In this document: positions 52,132 to 63,770 of the stretch, one piece after another
Layout of the letters: each line of letters starts with the position of its first letter
Position numbering within the stretch: position 1 is the stretch's first letter
Assembly: GCA_003963145.1 (NCBI GenBank)
Contig: RXJJ01000003.1
Coordinates: 52,146-116,145 of the forward strand
Direction: 5' to 3'
DNA length: 64,000 nt
DNA from: Bradyrhizobiaceae bacterium
GTDB lineage: Bacteria > Pseudomonadota > Alphaproteobacteria > Rhizobiales > Xanthobacteraceae
Made by a program: the position numbers and the translations under genes
The notes under the pieces: generated by a model
The model's input: the letters and a program-made list of their open reading frames with translations, nothing else
Databases searched by the model: none
Told to the model about the DNA's origin: nothing

Positions 52132-54027
52132 CTATTTTGCCTGTTTGGGATCGGAGTTCAAAGCGGGACCGGCGGCTTTCGCCGCCTCCGACCACCACAA
52201 ATCCGGCGCGCCGACTCCGGCATATTTCGGCAGTTTGGCCGGATGGCCGAACACATCCCAGTAAGCCAGACGGTGCGAATTGGCGTACCATTGCGGCACC
52301 CAATAGCGCCCCGAGCGGATGATGCGGTCGAGCGCCCGCGCGGCGAACACCAGCTTCGGGCGGGTGTCGGCGGCGATGATCTGATCCACCATCGCGTCCA
52401 CCGCCGGATCGGAAATCCCGGCCAGATTGTTCGAGCCCTTGGTTTCCGCGGCTTTCGACGTGAAAAACGGCCGCAGCGAATCGCCGGGCACGGTGGAGAA
52501 GCCGAACCGCTCAATCACGAGGTCATAGTCGAAATCGTCGCGGCGGGCCCGGTGCTGCACCGGATCGACCAGACGCAGCGTCGCCTCGATGCCGAGCGTG
52601 CCAAGATTCTTGATGAACGGCATGTGATGAGCCTGAAACGCCGGCTCATCGAGCAAAAACTCGATCCGGAACGGCGCGCCCTGCGCCGTCATGCGCTTGC
52701 CGTCCTTCATCGCGCAGCCGGCGTCCTGAAGCAGCTGCACGGCGCGGCGCAGCAGCGTGCGGTCCTGCCCCGAACCGTCCGACACCGGCGGCACATAGGG
52801 CGTGCCGAACACTTCAGCCGGCACCTTGCCGCGAAACGGTTCGAGCAGCGCGATCTCTTCCGGCGACGGCATGCCGCTCGCCATCATGTCAGAATTCTGG
52901 AACGGCGAGACGGTGCGCGCGTAGGAGCCATACATGATGGTCTTGTTGGTCCACTCGAAGTCGAACGCGTTGCCGATCGCCTCGCGCACGCGCGGGTCCT
53001 TGAACTTGTCGCGGCGGGTGTTGATGAACCAGCCCTGCGCGCCGGACGGCGTGTCGTCGGGCATCATCTCCTGCCTGACGCGGCCGTCCTTGATCGCGGG
53101 GAAATCGTAGCGCGTGTTCCAGATGCGCGAGGTGAACTCCTCGCGGTAAAGATAGTTGCGGCCGGTGAAGCCCTCGAAGGCGACGTCGCGGTCGCGGTAG
53201 AATTCATAGCGCACGGTGTCGAAATTGAACGCGCCGCGACTGACCGGCAGATCCTTCGCCCACCAGTCCTTGACGCGGTCGTATTCGATATAGCGCCCCG
53301 CCTCGAAGCGGCCGACCTTGTAGGGACCGGAGCCGAGCGGAATGTCGAGCGTCGATTCCTCGAACGGCCGCGCCGAGTAATACGCCTTCGAGAAAATCGG
53401 CAGTCCGCCGACGAACAGCGGTACGTCGCGGCCGCGCTTGGGCGCGAAGGTCACGACCAGCGTCGCATCGTCGGGCGCTTCCGCTTTCACCACGTCACGC
53501 ATCTGCTGGCTGATGAGCGGATGGCCCTTGGCCTTGAGAGTGGTCAGCGAGAACGCGGCGTCCTGCGCGGTCAGTCTGCTGCCGTCATGGAAACGCGCCT
53601 CGGGCCGCATCGTGAAACGATACACCAGACCGTCCGGTGAAATCGCGACCGATTTTGCGGCAAGCCCGTACATCGCGTCCGGCTCGTCGCCCGCGCGCGA
53701 CATCAGGGTGACGAATGTCTGCTCCATGCCGGCGGGCGCATCGCCTTTCAGAATGAAACTGTTCAGCGTGTTGAAGGTGAAGAACGACTGGTTATAGGCG
53801 CGGTAGGACGGCACGGTCGAAAACTGTCCGCCCTTCGGCGCGTCCACATTGACGTAATCGAAATTCCTGAAGTCCGCCGGATATTTCAAATCCCCGAACG
53901 CCGACATGCCGTGGGCGCCTGCCGCATCGCCGGGAGACGCCGGCGCAGACCATGCGGGCCGGACGCTGCCGGCGGCGGCCATGCCGGCCCCGAGCACCAG
54001 AACGCGACGTCGCGTCAGACCGCTCAA
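52132..54027 (-). CDS. yejA: Peptide-binding protein of the Yej importer, copy 1 (YejA-like)
   Basis: The 631-aa SBP family 5 protein has a Tat-like signal (TRRRVLVLGAGMAAAG) and the SBP5 body (DAPKGGQFSTVPSYRAYNQSF, VYRFTMRPEARFHDGS). The start is inferred as a TTG at 54027, because TTGA there overlaps the upstream stop codon and leads straight into the twin-arginine segment. It follows a second copy (54024-55907) and precedes yejB. The two paralogues probably widen the peptide range of one importer. Confidence 0.88.
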   Translation of the reverse strand: MSGLTRRRVLVLGAGMAAAGSVRPAWSAPASPGDAAGAHGMSAFGDLKYPADFRNFDYVNVDAPKGGQFSTVPSYRAYNQSFFTFNTLNSFILKGDAPAGMEQTFVTLMSRAGDEPDAMYGLAAKSVAISPDGLVYRFTMRPEARFHDGSRLTAQDAAFSLTTLKAKGHPLISQQMRDVVKAEAPDDATLVVTFAPKRGRDVPLFVGGLPIFSKAYYSARPFEESTLDIPLGSGPYKVGRFEAGRYIEYDRVKDWWAKDLPVSRGAFNFDTVRYEFYRDRDVAFEGFTGRNYLYREEFTSRIWNTRYDFPAIKDGRVRQEMMPDDTPSGAQGWFINTRRDKFKDPRVREAIGNAFDFEWTNKTIMYGSYARTVSPFQNSDMMASGMPSPEEIALLEPFRGKVPAEVFGTPYVPPVSDGSGQDRTLLRRAVQLLQDAGCAMKDGKRMTAQGAPFRIEFLLDEPAFQAHHMPFIKNLGTLGIEATLRLVDPVQHRARRDDFDYDLVIERFGFSTVPGDSLRPFFTSKAAETKGSNNLAGISDPAVDAMVDQIIAADTRPKLVFAARALDRIIRSGRYWVPQWYANSHRLAYWDVFGHPAKLPKYAGVGAPDLWWSEAAKAAGPALNSDPKQAK

Positions 54028-55907
54028 GAGCGCCGTCCGATCTTGTCGGCGCGATCCTTGTCGAACCACCAGATCGAGGGAAAGCCCGACAGGCCGTATT
54101 CTGGAAGCTTGTCGGGACGGCCGAAACGGTCCCAGCGCGCCGTGCGGATTTTCGGATAATTCCACTGCGGAACGACAAAGTGATGCCAGAGCAGCACGCG
54201 GTCGAGCGCATGCGTTGCGGCGACAAGATCGGCGCGGTCCTTGGTGTAGATCACGCGCTCGATCAGTTTGTCGATCGCCGGATCCTTGATACCGACCAGG
54301 TTGCGCGAGCCCGGCATATCGGCGGCCTGCGATCCCCAGAATTCGCGCTGCTCGTTGCCGGGCGAGAGCGATTGCGGCCAGGACGCCGTGATGACGTCGA
54401 AATCCCAGCTTCGCAGACGGTTTTCGTATTGCGCGGCGTCGACGGTCCGCACGCTCGCCGTGATGCCGAGACGCTCGAGCGAGGGCTTGTAGAACAGGAT
54501 CACGCGCTCGAAATTCGGATCGGCCGTCAGGAACTCGATCTCGAACGGCGCGCCGGTCTTTGCATCGACCAGCTTGCGGTCGCGAATTTCAAAGCCGGCT
54601 TCTTTCAGAAGCCGCAGCGCCTCGCGCAGATTGTCGCGCACGGCTTCAGGGTTGCCACCCTTCGGGTTGAAATAGGCCGTGGTGAAGACTTCCGGTGGCA
54701 CCTGATCGCGCACCGTCTCGAGAATTTCCAGCTCGCGGCCCTGCGGCAGACCGGACGAGGCCAGTTCGGTGCCGGAGAAATAGCTCGCAATGCGCTCATA
54801 CTGACCGAAGAACAGCTGCTTGTTCATTTCCTCGAAATCGAACGCGAAGTTCAGCGCGCGGCGCACCCGCCAGTCCTTGAATTTGTCGCGCCGGATGTTG
54901 AGCGCGAAACCCTGCATGATGCCGGAGGAACGGTTCGGAAACTCCTCCTTGACGACGCGGCCATCAACGACAGCAGGAAAATCGTACGCGGTCGCCCAGT
55001 TCTTGGCGCTGTTCTCGGTCCGCCAGTCGAGCTGATCGCCCTTGAAGGCTTCGAGCGCAACGGTGCCGTCGCGGAAATATTCGTAGCGCACCTCGTCGAA
55101 ATTGTTGCGGCCGACATTCACGTTGAGGCCGCTGCCCCAGTAGTCCTTCACCCGCTCCAGCGTCACGGTGCGGCCCGGCACGAAATCCTTGATGCGGTAC
55201 GGGCCGCTGCCGAGCGGCGGCTCCAGCGTGGTCGCGGAAACATCGCGCTTCGCGCCCGATGCGGCGGTGCCTTCCCACCAGTGCTTCGGCAGCACGTTGA
55301 GCTGGCCGACGATCATCGGCAGTTCGCGGTTGCCCGGCGCGTCGAATGTGAACTTGATATCGCGCTCGCCAGCCTTCTCGACCTTCGTCACATGACGGTA
55401 ATAGGCCGAGTAGAACGGGTGATACTTCTTGAACGTTTCGAGCGAGTAGATGACATCTTCGGGCGTCACCGGCTTGCCATCGTGCCATTTCGCCTGCGGA
55501 CGCAGACGGTAAATGACATAGGAGAAATCCTCGGGATGACTCATCGATTCGGCGAGCAATCCGTACTGGGTGGAAATCTCGTCCATCGAAGAAATGGTGA
55601 GCGGCTCGAAAAGATCGCCAACCGGGCCGAGCGAGCCCTTCACGCCTTCCGGCACCGGATTGAAATTGTCGAACGTGCCGAGCGCGCCAAGACGCACCTG
55701 GCCGATCTTCGGCGCATCCGGATTGACGTAATCGAAACGCTTGAAGCCGGCGGGATATTTCACGTCACCGAACAGCGACAGGCCATGCGTCCATGTTCCA
55801 CCGCCCGCAGGGCCCTGCGCCTGCGCGGAGCCGATCGTGGTTTTGAGGAGAGGAGCGGCAGCAACGAAAGCGCAGCTCTGGAGGAGATGCCGGCGTGAAA
55901 TTTTCAA
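54024..55907 (-). CDS. yejA: Peptide-binding protein of the Yej importer, copy 2 (YejA-like)
   Basis: The 627-aa SBP family 5 protein starts with a Tat-type signal (SRRHLLQSCAFVAAAPLL), followed by the SBP5 body (HGLSLFGDVKYPAGFKRFDYVNPDAPKIG, VIYRLRPQAKWHDGKPVTPEDVIYSL). It shares FDYVN, AKWHDG-type and INFAFDFE-type segments with copy 1, but the two are clearly diverged. It is the first gene of the five-gene yejA-yejA-yejB-yejE-yejF unit. Confidence 0.9.
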   Translation of the reverse strand: MKISRRHLLQSCAFVAAAPLLKTTIGSAQAQGPAGGGTWTHGLSLFGDVKYPAGFKRFDYVNPDAPKIGQVRLGALGTFDNFNPVPEGVKGSLGPVGDLFEPLTISSMDEISTQYGLLAESMSHPEDFSYVIYRLRPQAKWHDGKPVTPEDVIYSLETFKKYHPFYSAYYRHVTKVEKAGERDIKFTFDAPGNRELPMIVGQLNVLPKHWWEGTAASGAKRDVSATTLEPPLGSGPYRIKDFVPGRTVTLERVKDYWGSGLNVNVGRNNFDEVRYEYFRDGTVALEAFKGDQLDWRTENSAKNWATAYDFPAVVDGRVVKEEFPNRSSGIMQGFALNIRRDKFKDWRVRRALNFAFDFEEMNKQLFFGQYERIASYFSGTELASSGLPQGRELEILETVRDQVPPEVFTTAYFNPKGGNPEAVRDNLREALRLLKEAGFEIRDRKLVDAKTGAPFEIEFLTADPNFERVILFYKPSLERLGITASVRTVDAAQYENRLRSWDFDVITASWPQSLSPGNEQREFWGSQAADMPGSRNLVGIKDPAIDKLIERVIYTKDRADLVAATHALDRVLLWHHFVVPQWNYPKIRTARWDRFGRPDKLPEYGLSGFPSIWWFDKDRADKIGRRS

Positions 55908-56117
55908 AACAAATGTCCTGTGGCTGCTGCAATCATCGGAACACGGCGGGGCCGCCGGGTCAGGTTCATCGCCAATCGACGTTCATCACGGATTATGTCG
56001 GTTTTGGGATATGATACCAGCCCAACGGATGCTGTGAAAATGCCGCTGTTTGCGGCGAAATGCCCATAAGCGTTGATGCAAAGCCTTCATTGAAGGGCTT
56101 TTCTGCGCTCCTCGGCA

Positions 56118-56144
56118 AAACGGCCGGGCGAGGCCCGGCCGTTT
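56118..56144. terminator. Terminator hairpin after cycM
   Basis: The stem aaacggccgggc pairs with gcccggccgttt around a gag loop. It is symmetrical and lies 26 bases after the cycM stop on the minus strand. The remainder of the 55908-56169 gap holds no clear gene. Confidence 0.75.
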
Positions 56145-56169
56145 CATTACGAATGTTTAAAGCACACGA

Positions 56170-56724
56170 TCAGTTGGAGGCCGCTTTCGGCAACGGCACC
56201 GGATGATCCGAGAGCGAGCGCAGATAGGCGATGATGTCCGCGCGCTCGGTATCCTTGCTGACGCCGGCAAAGCCCATCGCGGTGCCGGGAACAAAGCCCT
56301 TGGGGTTGGCGATAAACGCGTTCAGATCCTCGAATGTCCATTTGCCGGTCTTGGATTTCATCGCGGCCGAGAAGTTGAAGCCGCGGCCTTCGCCACGCGG
56401 TTCATCGACGATGTCATAAAGATTCGGACCGACCTTGTTGGGACCGCCCTTTTCGAAGGTGTGGCAGGCCGCGCACTTCTTGGCCGCGGCCATGCCCTTC
56501 TCGACCGACGCGCTCGCCAGCAGAGTTGCGATCGGCGCGGATGGCGCAGCCGGTGCTTCCGCGGCTCCGGCGCTGCCCGCATCTTCCTTGACGGCAATCT
56601 CAAAGCCCGGCTTGGCGGGCTGGGCCGGGGAAAAAATCGCGCCCGCGGCAATGCTGGTGACCATCAGAAAGAGGCAGGTGCCGAGCACCGCGCCCATGAT
56701 CTTGTTGAGTTCGAAGGAGTCCAT
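56170..56724 (-). CDS. cycM: Membrane-anchored cytochrome c (CycM-like)
   Basis: The 184-aa protein starts MDSFELNKIMGAVLGTCLFL, an uncleaved signal anchor, followed by an Ala/Pro linker and a class I cytochrome c domain. The heme motif CAACH is at 84-88, and Met150 in TAMGFAG is the probable axial ligand. Length and N-terminus match Bradyrhizobium CycM, which passes electrons from the bc1 complex to the aa3 cytochrome oxidase. An ATG seven codons upstream is possible. Divergent kdsB and pheA follow, as in related genomes. Confidence 0.92.
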   Translation of the reverse strand: MDSFELNKIMGAVLGTCLFLMVTSIAAGAIFSPAQPAKPGFEIAVKEDAGSAGAAEAPAAPSAPIATLLASASVEKGMAAAKKCAACHTFEKGGPNKVGPNLYDIVDEPRGEGRGFNFSAAMKSKTGKWTFEDLNAFIANPKGFVPGTAMGFAGVSKDTERADIIAYLRSLSDHPVPLPKAASN

Positions 56725-56973
56725 CGTCAGCAGGCCCCAAGACATAAATATGCTAAAACCAGTCTTTGCCGGTTAAAGCGGGAAATTGCGAGATCGGCTC
56801 AGTTCCGGCCTCCTCAAGGACCAAAACCACCGTGAAAACCATGCGTGCGGTGCCACACGGCTAACGTCGAGGGAATAACGGTTTGCCCGCCTTCTGGCAA
56901 CCCGTATAAATGTGAGGATACGCGAAACGTCCTGCATTTCCTCATCAATTCTGCCTGCGCAGATTCCGGTCCG

Positions 56974-57732
56974 ATGTCTGAAAACAACACCCTGATCCTG
57001 ATTCCGGCCCGGATGGCGGCCACCCGCCTGCCCGGCAAACCGCTGCTCGACATCGCCGGCAAGCCGATGATCGCCCATGTCGTGGCGCGCGCGAAGGAGG
57101 CGGCCGCGGGACGCGCCGTGGTGGCGACCGATTCGCAGGAGATCGCCGCCATCGTTCGTGCCCATGGCGGGGAAGCGGTGATGACCCGCGCCGATCATCC
57201 CTCGGGTTCCGACCGCATCCATGAGGCGCTGGAAACCCTCGACGGCGCGGGCGCCATCGACACCGTCATCAATCTGCAAGGCGACCTGCCGACGATTGCG
57301 CCGGACGACATCCGTGCTGTGACAACCCCGCTGAAAGACCCCGCCGTCGACATCGCCACCCTCGCCGCAATCATCCGCAAGGACGAGGAGCACACCAATC
57401 CGAACGTGGTGAAGATCGTCGGCTCGCCGATCGGTCCGGACCGCCTGCGCGCGCTCTACTTCACCCGCGCCACCGCGCCTTACGCCGAGGGGCCGCGCTA
57501 CCATCACATCGGCATCTATGCCTATCGCCGCGCCGCGCTGAAACGCTTCGTGGCGCTGCCGCCCTCGCCGCTGGAGCAGCGCGAAAAGCTCGAACAGCTC
57601 CGCGCGCTGGAAGCAGGCATGCGGATCGACGTCGCGATCGTTGACACCGTGCCGCTCGGCGTCGATACCCCGCACGATCTTGAAGCTGCGCGCGAAGCGC
57701 TGACGGGACATGTTGCAAAGAACATGGCATGA
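56974..57732 (+). CDS. kdsB: 3-deoxy-manno-octulosonate cytidylyltransferase
   Basis: The 252-aa enzyme activates Kdo with CTP for lipopolysaccharide synthesis. The N-terminal motif [16 protein letters not shown] is typical, and NLQGDLPTI is the metal/nucleotide region (QGD; the usual motif is QGDEP). It ends within the first copy of a 17-bp tandem duplication that also carries the pheA start region. A longer frame begins at 56845 but lacks family resemblance. Confidence 0.93.
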   Translation: MSENNTLILIPARMAATRLPGKPLLDIAGKPMIAHVVARAKEAAAGRAVVATDSQEIAAIVRAHGGEAVMTRADHPSGSDRIHEALETLDGAGAIDTVINLQGDLPTIAPDDIRAVTTPLKDPAVDIATLAAIIRKDEEHTNPNVVKIVGSPIGPDRLRALYFTRATAPYAEGPRYHHIGIYAYRRAALKRFVALPPSPLEQREKLEQLRALEAGMRIDVAIVDTVPLGVDTPHDLEAAREALTGHVAKNMA

Positions 57733-57759
57733 CAAAGAAGCTGGCATGACAAAGAAACT
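57726..57759 (+). repeat. 17-bp tandem duplication at the kdsB-pheA junction
   Basis: The unit ggcatgacaaagaagct (57726-57742) is repeated with one change at 57743-57759. The first copy contains the kdsB stop codon within ATGA and begins a six-codon frame (MTKKLA) that ends in the TGA overlapping the pheA ATG at 57746. Confidence 0.8.
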
Positions 57760-58609
57760 GACCATCGCATTTCAGGGCGAGCCCGGCGCGAATTCGCATA
57801 TCGCGATCACGGAAGCGTATCCCGACGCGAAACCGCTGCCTTGCGACACCTTCGAGGATGCGCTGGCGGCGATTTCGTCCGGACAGGCGGATCTTGGCAT
57901 GATCCCGATCGAGAATTCGGTCGCGGGGCGCGTCGCCGACATTCATCATCTGCTGCCGCAATCGGGTCTGTTCATTGTCGCGGAATGGTTTTTGCCCATC
58001 CGTCATCAGCTGATGGCGCCGCGCGGCTCAAAAATTCCCGGCATCAAGACGGTCGAAAGCCATGTCCATGCCCTCGGCCAATGCCGCCGCATCATCAATG
58101 AACTGAAGATCAGGCCGATCGTCGCCGCCGATACGGCCGGCTCGGCGCGCGCGGTTGCGGAAGCCGGCGACAAGACGCGCGCGGCGATCGCGCCCAGACT
58201 CGCCGCGGAGATCTATGGACTCGATATTCTCGCCGAAGACATCGAGGACGAAAGCCATAATACCACGCGCTTCGTCGTGCTGGCGCGCGAGCCGAAATGG
58301 CCGGCGCAGGGGTCGGGACCGCTGGTGACGAGTTTCGTGTTCCGCGTGCGCAATTTGCCCGCGGCGCTCTACAAGGCGCTCGGCGGCTTCGCCACCAACG
58401 GTGTCAACATGACCAAGCTGGAAAGCTACATGGTGGAAGGCAACTTCTTCGCCACCCAGTTCTATGCCGACGTGGACGGCCACCCGGACGACAAGAATCT
58501 CGCCTTCGCGCTGGAGGAATTGAAATTCTTCTCCAAGGAACTGCGGATCGTCGGCGTCTATCCCGCGCATCCGTTTCGCGTGGCGTTCACGGAGAAGAAC
58601 GGGGGATAG
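57746..58609 (+). CDS. pheA: Prephenate dehydratase
   Basis: The 287-aa enzyme converts prephenate to phenylpyruvate in phenylalanine synthesis. The catalytic domain has FQGEPGANSHIA at the N-terminus and the NTTRFVVLA motif near residue 172. A regulatory ACT domain follows (about 195-280), with ALGGFATNGVNMTKLESYM that binds phenylalanine. It is monofunctional, without chorismate mutase. The start lies in the second copy of the 17-bp duplication. Confidence 0.94.
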   Translation: MTKKLTIAFQGEPGANSHIAITEAYPDAKPLPCDTFEDALAAISSGQADLGMIPIENSVAGRVADIHHLLPQSGLFIVAEWFLPIRHQLMAPRGSKIPGIKTVESHVHALGQCRRIINELKIRPIVAADTAGSARAVAEAGDKTRAAIAPRLAAEIYGLDILAEDIEDESHNTTRFVVLAREPKWPAQGSGPLVTSFVFRVRNLPAALYKALGGFATNGVNMTKLESYMVEGNFFATQFYADVDGHPDDKNLAFALEELKFFSKELRIVGVYPAHPFRVAFTEKNGG

Positions 58610-58640
58610 GGAAGCATATTTGCCGCCCTCGGCCTATCTC

Positions 58641-58725
58641 CGTCATGCCCGGCTTTATGCCGGGCATCCACGTCTTACAAAACATCACCAAGACGTGGAT
58701 GGCCGGGACAAGCCCGGCGATGACG
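58641..58725. repeat. Palindromic intergenic repeat (REP-like)
   Basis: The 85-bp element begins cgtcatgcccggc and ends gcccggcgatgacg. Its arms ccacgtctt and aagacgtgg also pair, giving a long hairpin between two convergent genes. It is related to the element at 18111-18228. Confidence 0.75.
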
Positions 58726-58747
58726 AAAACGAGATTTACAGAATATC

Positions 58748-59767
58748 TTACGCCGCCGCCTGTTTGCCGAGACCGAACGCATCGGCCAGCAGCGAATAGG
58801 ATCGCTTGCGCGCCTCGTGATCGTACACGGCCGTGATGACCATCACCTCATCCGCCTGGCTGTCCGCGATCAGCGGCGAGATTTTCTGCATCACCGTCGA
58901 CGGACTGCCGACGAACAGTTTCTCGCGGTTGCGCGCGATCGCCGCGCGCTCGGCCTCGGAATAGGGATAGCTGCGCGCCTCCTCGACGCTCGGCAGCGCC
59001 ACATATTGTCCGCGGTCGCGCAGCAGCCGGGTGAGGTCCATCGAGGACGCGAGCAGTTCAGCTTCCTCATCGGTTGGCGCCAAGATGACCGCGATGGCGA
59101 GGATGCCGCTCGGCGCGGCGCGCCAGCGCGACGGCTTGAAATGCGCATGGTAATGCCGCAGCGCCGCCACCGCATCGAACGATGCGAAATGATGCGCGAA
59201 CGCGAACCCCATGCCGACCTGCGCCGATAATTGCGCGCTGTAATCGCTGGAGCCGAGCAGCCAGATCGGCGGCAACGGCACGTCATTGGGCATCACGGTG
59301 ACGGCGTTGTAGGGATGATCCTTGGGAAATTCGCGCGTCTCCCACAGCATCAGTTCCTGCAGGCGCTCGAGAAAATCGTCGCCCTCGCGCTTATCCAGCT
59401 TGCGGCGCAGCGCGTGGGCGGTGACGCCGTCGGTGCCCGGCGCGCGGCCGAGCCCGAGATCGATGCGGCCGGGAAACAACGCCTCGAGCATCTTGAATCG
59501 CTCGGCCACCACCAGCGGCGCATGGTTCGGCAGCATCACGCCGCCCGAGCCCACCCGGATGCGCTGCGTCGCCGCCGCGATCTGGCCGATCATGATGTCC
59601 GGCGACGGGCTGGCCACGGAGGCGAGGCCGTGGTGCTCCGCCAGCCAGTAGCGCGTATAGCCGAGCCGGTCGGCATGGCGCGCGAGGTCGATGCTGTTGC
59701 GCAGCGCCTGCGAGGGTTTGGTGGCGGTGGTGACGACCGAAAGATCGAGAATTGAAAGCGGTTGCAT
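58748..59767 (-). CDS. Luciferase-like (LLM class) flavin-dependent oxidoreductase
   Basis: The 339-aa protein is a TIM-barrel monooxygenase using reduced flavin. Family motifs include [19 protein letters not shown] near residues 40-58, [19 protein letters not shown] and [13 protein letters not shown]. It belongs to the MsnO8/YhbW-like subgroup, whose substrates are mostly unknown. Convergent with pheA, divergent from metF. Confidence 0.87.
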   Translation of the reverse strand: MQPLSILDLSVVTTATKPSQALRNSIDLARHADRLGYTRYWLAEHHGLASVASPSPDIMIGQIAAATQRIRVGSGGVMLPNHAPLVVAERFKMLEALFPGRIDLGLGRAPGTDGVTAHALRRKLDKREGDDFLERLQELMLWETREFPKDHPYNAVTVMPNDVPLPPIWLLGSSDYSAQLSAQVGMGFAFAHHFASFDAVAALRHYHAHFKPSRWRAAPSGILAIAVILAPTDEEAELLASSMDLTRLLRDRGQYVALPSVEEARSYPYSEAERAAIARNREKLFVGSPSTVMQKISPLIADSQADEVMVITAVYDHEARKRSYSLLADAFGLGKQAAA

Positions 59768-59962
59768 GGACTTTAGCTAGGTGCCCGGCGGTCTGGTTGG
59801 AAGGGGTGCAGGGCAATGTCCTTTGGTGGATGCCCTGGCGGCCCACGCGACATCCACATGGCGGCATATGGCGGCCATTTCAGCCGGACATGGGCAATTT
59901 CCCATGGGATTTGGTCCCGTGGTGGGCTGTCGAAACTCTCACAATTCGCTTACTTTGCCCCG

Positions 59963-60859
59963 ATGACTGATAGCCAAGCATCCGCCGACAAGCGTCCCGC
60001 CATTTCCTTCGAGTTCTTTCCGCCCAAGACCGAGGAGATGGAAAAGAATTTGTGGACCGTGATCGAGAAGCTGGCGCCCCTGTCGCCGAATTTCGTCTCG
60101 GTGACCTATGGCGCGGGCGGCTCCACGCGCGAGCGCACCCACTCCACGATCGCGCGCATCCTGACGGAGACTTCGCTGATACCCGCAGCGCATCTGACCT
60201 GCGTGGATGCCTCGCGCGCCTCGGTCGACGAGGTGATCGGCGGCTATCACGATGTCGGCGTGCGCCATATCGTGGCGCTGCGCGGCGATCCGCCGGGCGG
60301 CATCGGCACGCCCTACGCGGCGCACCCGGAAGGCTATCAGACCTCCGCCGAACTGGTCGGTGCGATCCGGCATCGGTATCCCGACATGGAAGTGACGGTT
60401 TCGGCCTATCCCGAAAAGCATCCACAAAGCCCGAGCTTCGAGGCCGACATCGACATGCTCAAGGCCAAGGTCGATGCCGGTGCGACGCGCGCCATCACCC
60501 AGTTCTTTTTCGACAACGACCTTTATCTCGATTATCTCGACCGCGTCCGTGCCGCCGGAATCACCATTCCCATCGTGCCGGGCATTCTGCCGGTGCAGAA
60601 TTTCAAGCAGGCCAGAAATTTCGCTGAGCGCGCCGGCGCGAGCCTGCCCGATTGGCTCGCCGAAAAATTCGAGGGTCTCGACGACGATCCGGAGACGCGC
60701 AAGCTGGTCGCCGCAGCCGTCGCCGCCGAACAGGTGCAGGCGCTGACCGAGCAGGGCGTGAAGAATTTCCACTTCTACACGATGAACCGCGCCGATCTCG
60801 TCTTCGCGATCAGCCACCTTCTGGGCATCCGCCCGAACGGTGCGCAGAAGGCTGCTTGA
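59963..60859 (+). CDS. metF: 5,10-methylenetetrahydrofolate reductase
   Basis: The 298-aa flavoenzyme reduces methylene-THF to methyl-THF for methionine synthesis. The N-terminal ISFEFFPPKTEEMEKNLW contains the catalytic Glu, and LRGDPP near residue 110 and AITQFFFD near 180 complete the family pattern. The 195-bp upstream region contains no recognisable SAM or SAH riboswitch. A longer frame starting at 59816 lacks family resemblance. No metH gene is adjacent. Confidence 0.94.
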   Translation: MTDSQASADKRPAISFEFFPPKTEEMEKNLWTVIEKLAPLSPNFVSVTYGAGGSTRERTHSTIARILTETSLIPAAHLTCVDASRASVDEVIGGYHDVGVRHIVALRGDPPGGIGTPYAAHPEGYQTSAELVGAIRHRYPDMEVTVSAYPEKHPQSPSFEADIDMLKAKVDAGATRAITQFFFDNDLYLDYLDRVRAAGITIPIVPGILPVQNFKQARNFAERAGASLPDWLAEKFEGLDDDPETRKLVAAAVAAEQVQALTEQGVKNFHFYTMNRADLVFAISHLLGIRPNGAQKAA

Positions 60860-60862
60860 TTC

Positions 60863-62368
<1,506 letters not shown>

Positions 62369-62376
62369 CGGCGTCT

Positions 62377-63564
62377 TTACCGGATGACCTCGAACAGTCC
62401 GGCCGCGCCCATGCCGCCGCCGACGCACATGGTGACGACGGCGTATTTGGCCTTGCGGCGCCGTCCCTCGATCAGCGCGTGACCGACCATCCGCGCGCCC
62501 GACATGCCGTAGGGATGTCCGACCGAAATCGCGCCGCCATCGACATTCATCCTGTCGGGATCAATCCCGAGCTTGTCGCGGCAATAGATCACCTGCACCG
62601 CGAATGCCTCGTTCAATTCCCACAGGTCGATATCGTCGACTGTCAGGCCGTGCCGCTTGAGCAGACGCGGCACGGCGAAGACCGGACCGATGCCCATTTC
62701 ATCGGGCTCGCAGCCGGCCGAGACCATGCCGCGAAAAATTCCAAGCGGCTTGAGATTCTTTTGCGCGGCCATCTTGTCGCTCATGATGACGGCGGCACTG
62801 GCGCCGTCCGACAGCTGGCTGGCATTGCCGGCGGTGATGGTGAAGCCCTCCCCGCGCACGGCCTTGAGATGGGCAAGGCCCTCCGCGGTGGTGTCCGGCC
62901 GCGGCCCTTCGTCCTGCGACAACGTCACGTCCTTGAACGAGACCGAGCCGCTTGCCTTGTCCATCACCGCCATCGCGGTCGCGATCGGCGCAATCTCGTC
63001 GTTGAATTTGCCGCCCTGCTGTGCGGCGGCCGTCCGGCGCTGGCTCTCCAGCGCGTATTCGTCCTGCCGTTCGCGTGAGATGCCGTAGCGCTTCGCCACC
63101 ACCTCGGCGGTGTCGAGCATCGCCATGTAGATATCGGGCTTGATCTTGAGCAGCGCGGGATCGGTATCGTGGAATGTATTCATTTTGTCATTTTGCACGA
63201 GGCTGATCGACTCGCCGCCGCCGCCGACGGCGATCTCAACACCATCGAACAGAACCGAACGCGCGGCCATCGCGACAGCCTGCAGACCCGACGCGCATTG
63301 CCGGTCGACGCTGACACCGGCCACGCTCGCGGGCAGGCCGGCGCGCAGCAGCGCCTTGCGCGCGATATTGCCACCGGTCGTGCCCTGCTGAAGCGCGGCC
63401 CCCATCGCGACATCCTCGACTTCCGCCGGATCGATGCCCGCGCGTTTCACCGCTTCGGCGATGGCATGGCCAAGCAGGGTTGCGCCTTCGGTGGCATTCA
63501 GCGCGCCGCGATAGGCTTTACCGATAGGGGTGCGCGCGGTGGAAACGATAACGGCGTCGGTCAT
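62377..63564 (-). CDS. Acetyl-CoA acetyltransferase (thiolase)
   Basis: The 395-aa thiolase has the acylated Cys90 in [10 protein letters not shown], the NEAFAVQ motif, the catalytic His in [16 protein letters not shown] and the second Cys in CVGGGMG. It could work in beta-oxidation (FadA-like) or acetoacetyl-CoA formation. The substrate-binding segment cannot be assigned from sequence alone. The ATG at 63564 is preferred over a longer frame. It is the first gene of a unit with glpK. Confidence 0.92.
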   Translation of the reverse strand: MTDAVIVSTARTPIGKAYRGALNATEGATLLGHAIAEAVKRAGIDPAEVEDVAMGAALQQGTTGGNIARKALLRAGLPASVAGVSVDRQCASGLQAVAMAARSVLFDGVEIAVGGGGESISLVQNDKMNTFHDTDPALLKIKPDIYMAMLDTAEVVAKRYGISRERQDEYALESQRRTAAAQQGGKFNDEIAPIATAMAVMDKASGSVSFKDVTLSQDEGPRPDTTAEGLAHLKAVRGEGFTITAGNASQLSDGASAAVIMSDKMAAQKNLKPLGIFRGMVSAGCEPDEMGIGPVFAVPRLLKRHGLTVDDIDLWELNEAFAVQVIYCRDKLGIDPDRMNVDGGAISVGHPYGMSGARMVGHALIEGRRRKAKYAVVTMCVGGGMGAAGLFEVIR

Positions 63565-63770
63565 GCGAACTCCCGGTTTTGACGTGGAATATCTCTGCAC
63601 TTTTGCTGCGCGCAAAGCTACCGCTGCCTTTCGCATGTGCGAGGCAGGCTCAGCCGCCGATTGAAATTTTCCCCTGCCTCTGTAAGAAGGCAGCTCTCCC
63701 CCGCCGGTCGCGGGGGACTTTCTTTGATGTGCGGCAATAGCAAGATCGCGCAACGGCTTTAAGGCAGGTC

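Noticed and set aside
53952-55898. 648-aa open frame on the plus strand opposite the yejA pair
   Set aside because: It has no recognisable domain and is the complement of a clear SBP5 gene.
59768-59962. Possible SAM/SAH riboswitch in the leader of metF
   Set aside because: I looked for the conserved cores of SAM-II and SAH riboswitches and saw neither; the GC-rich repeats there are not diagnostic.
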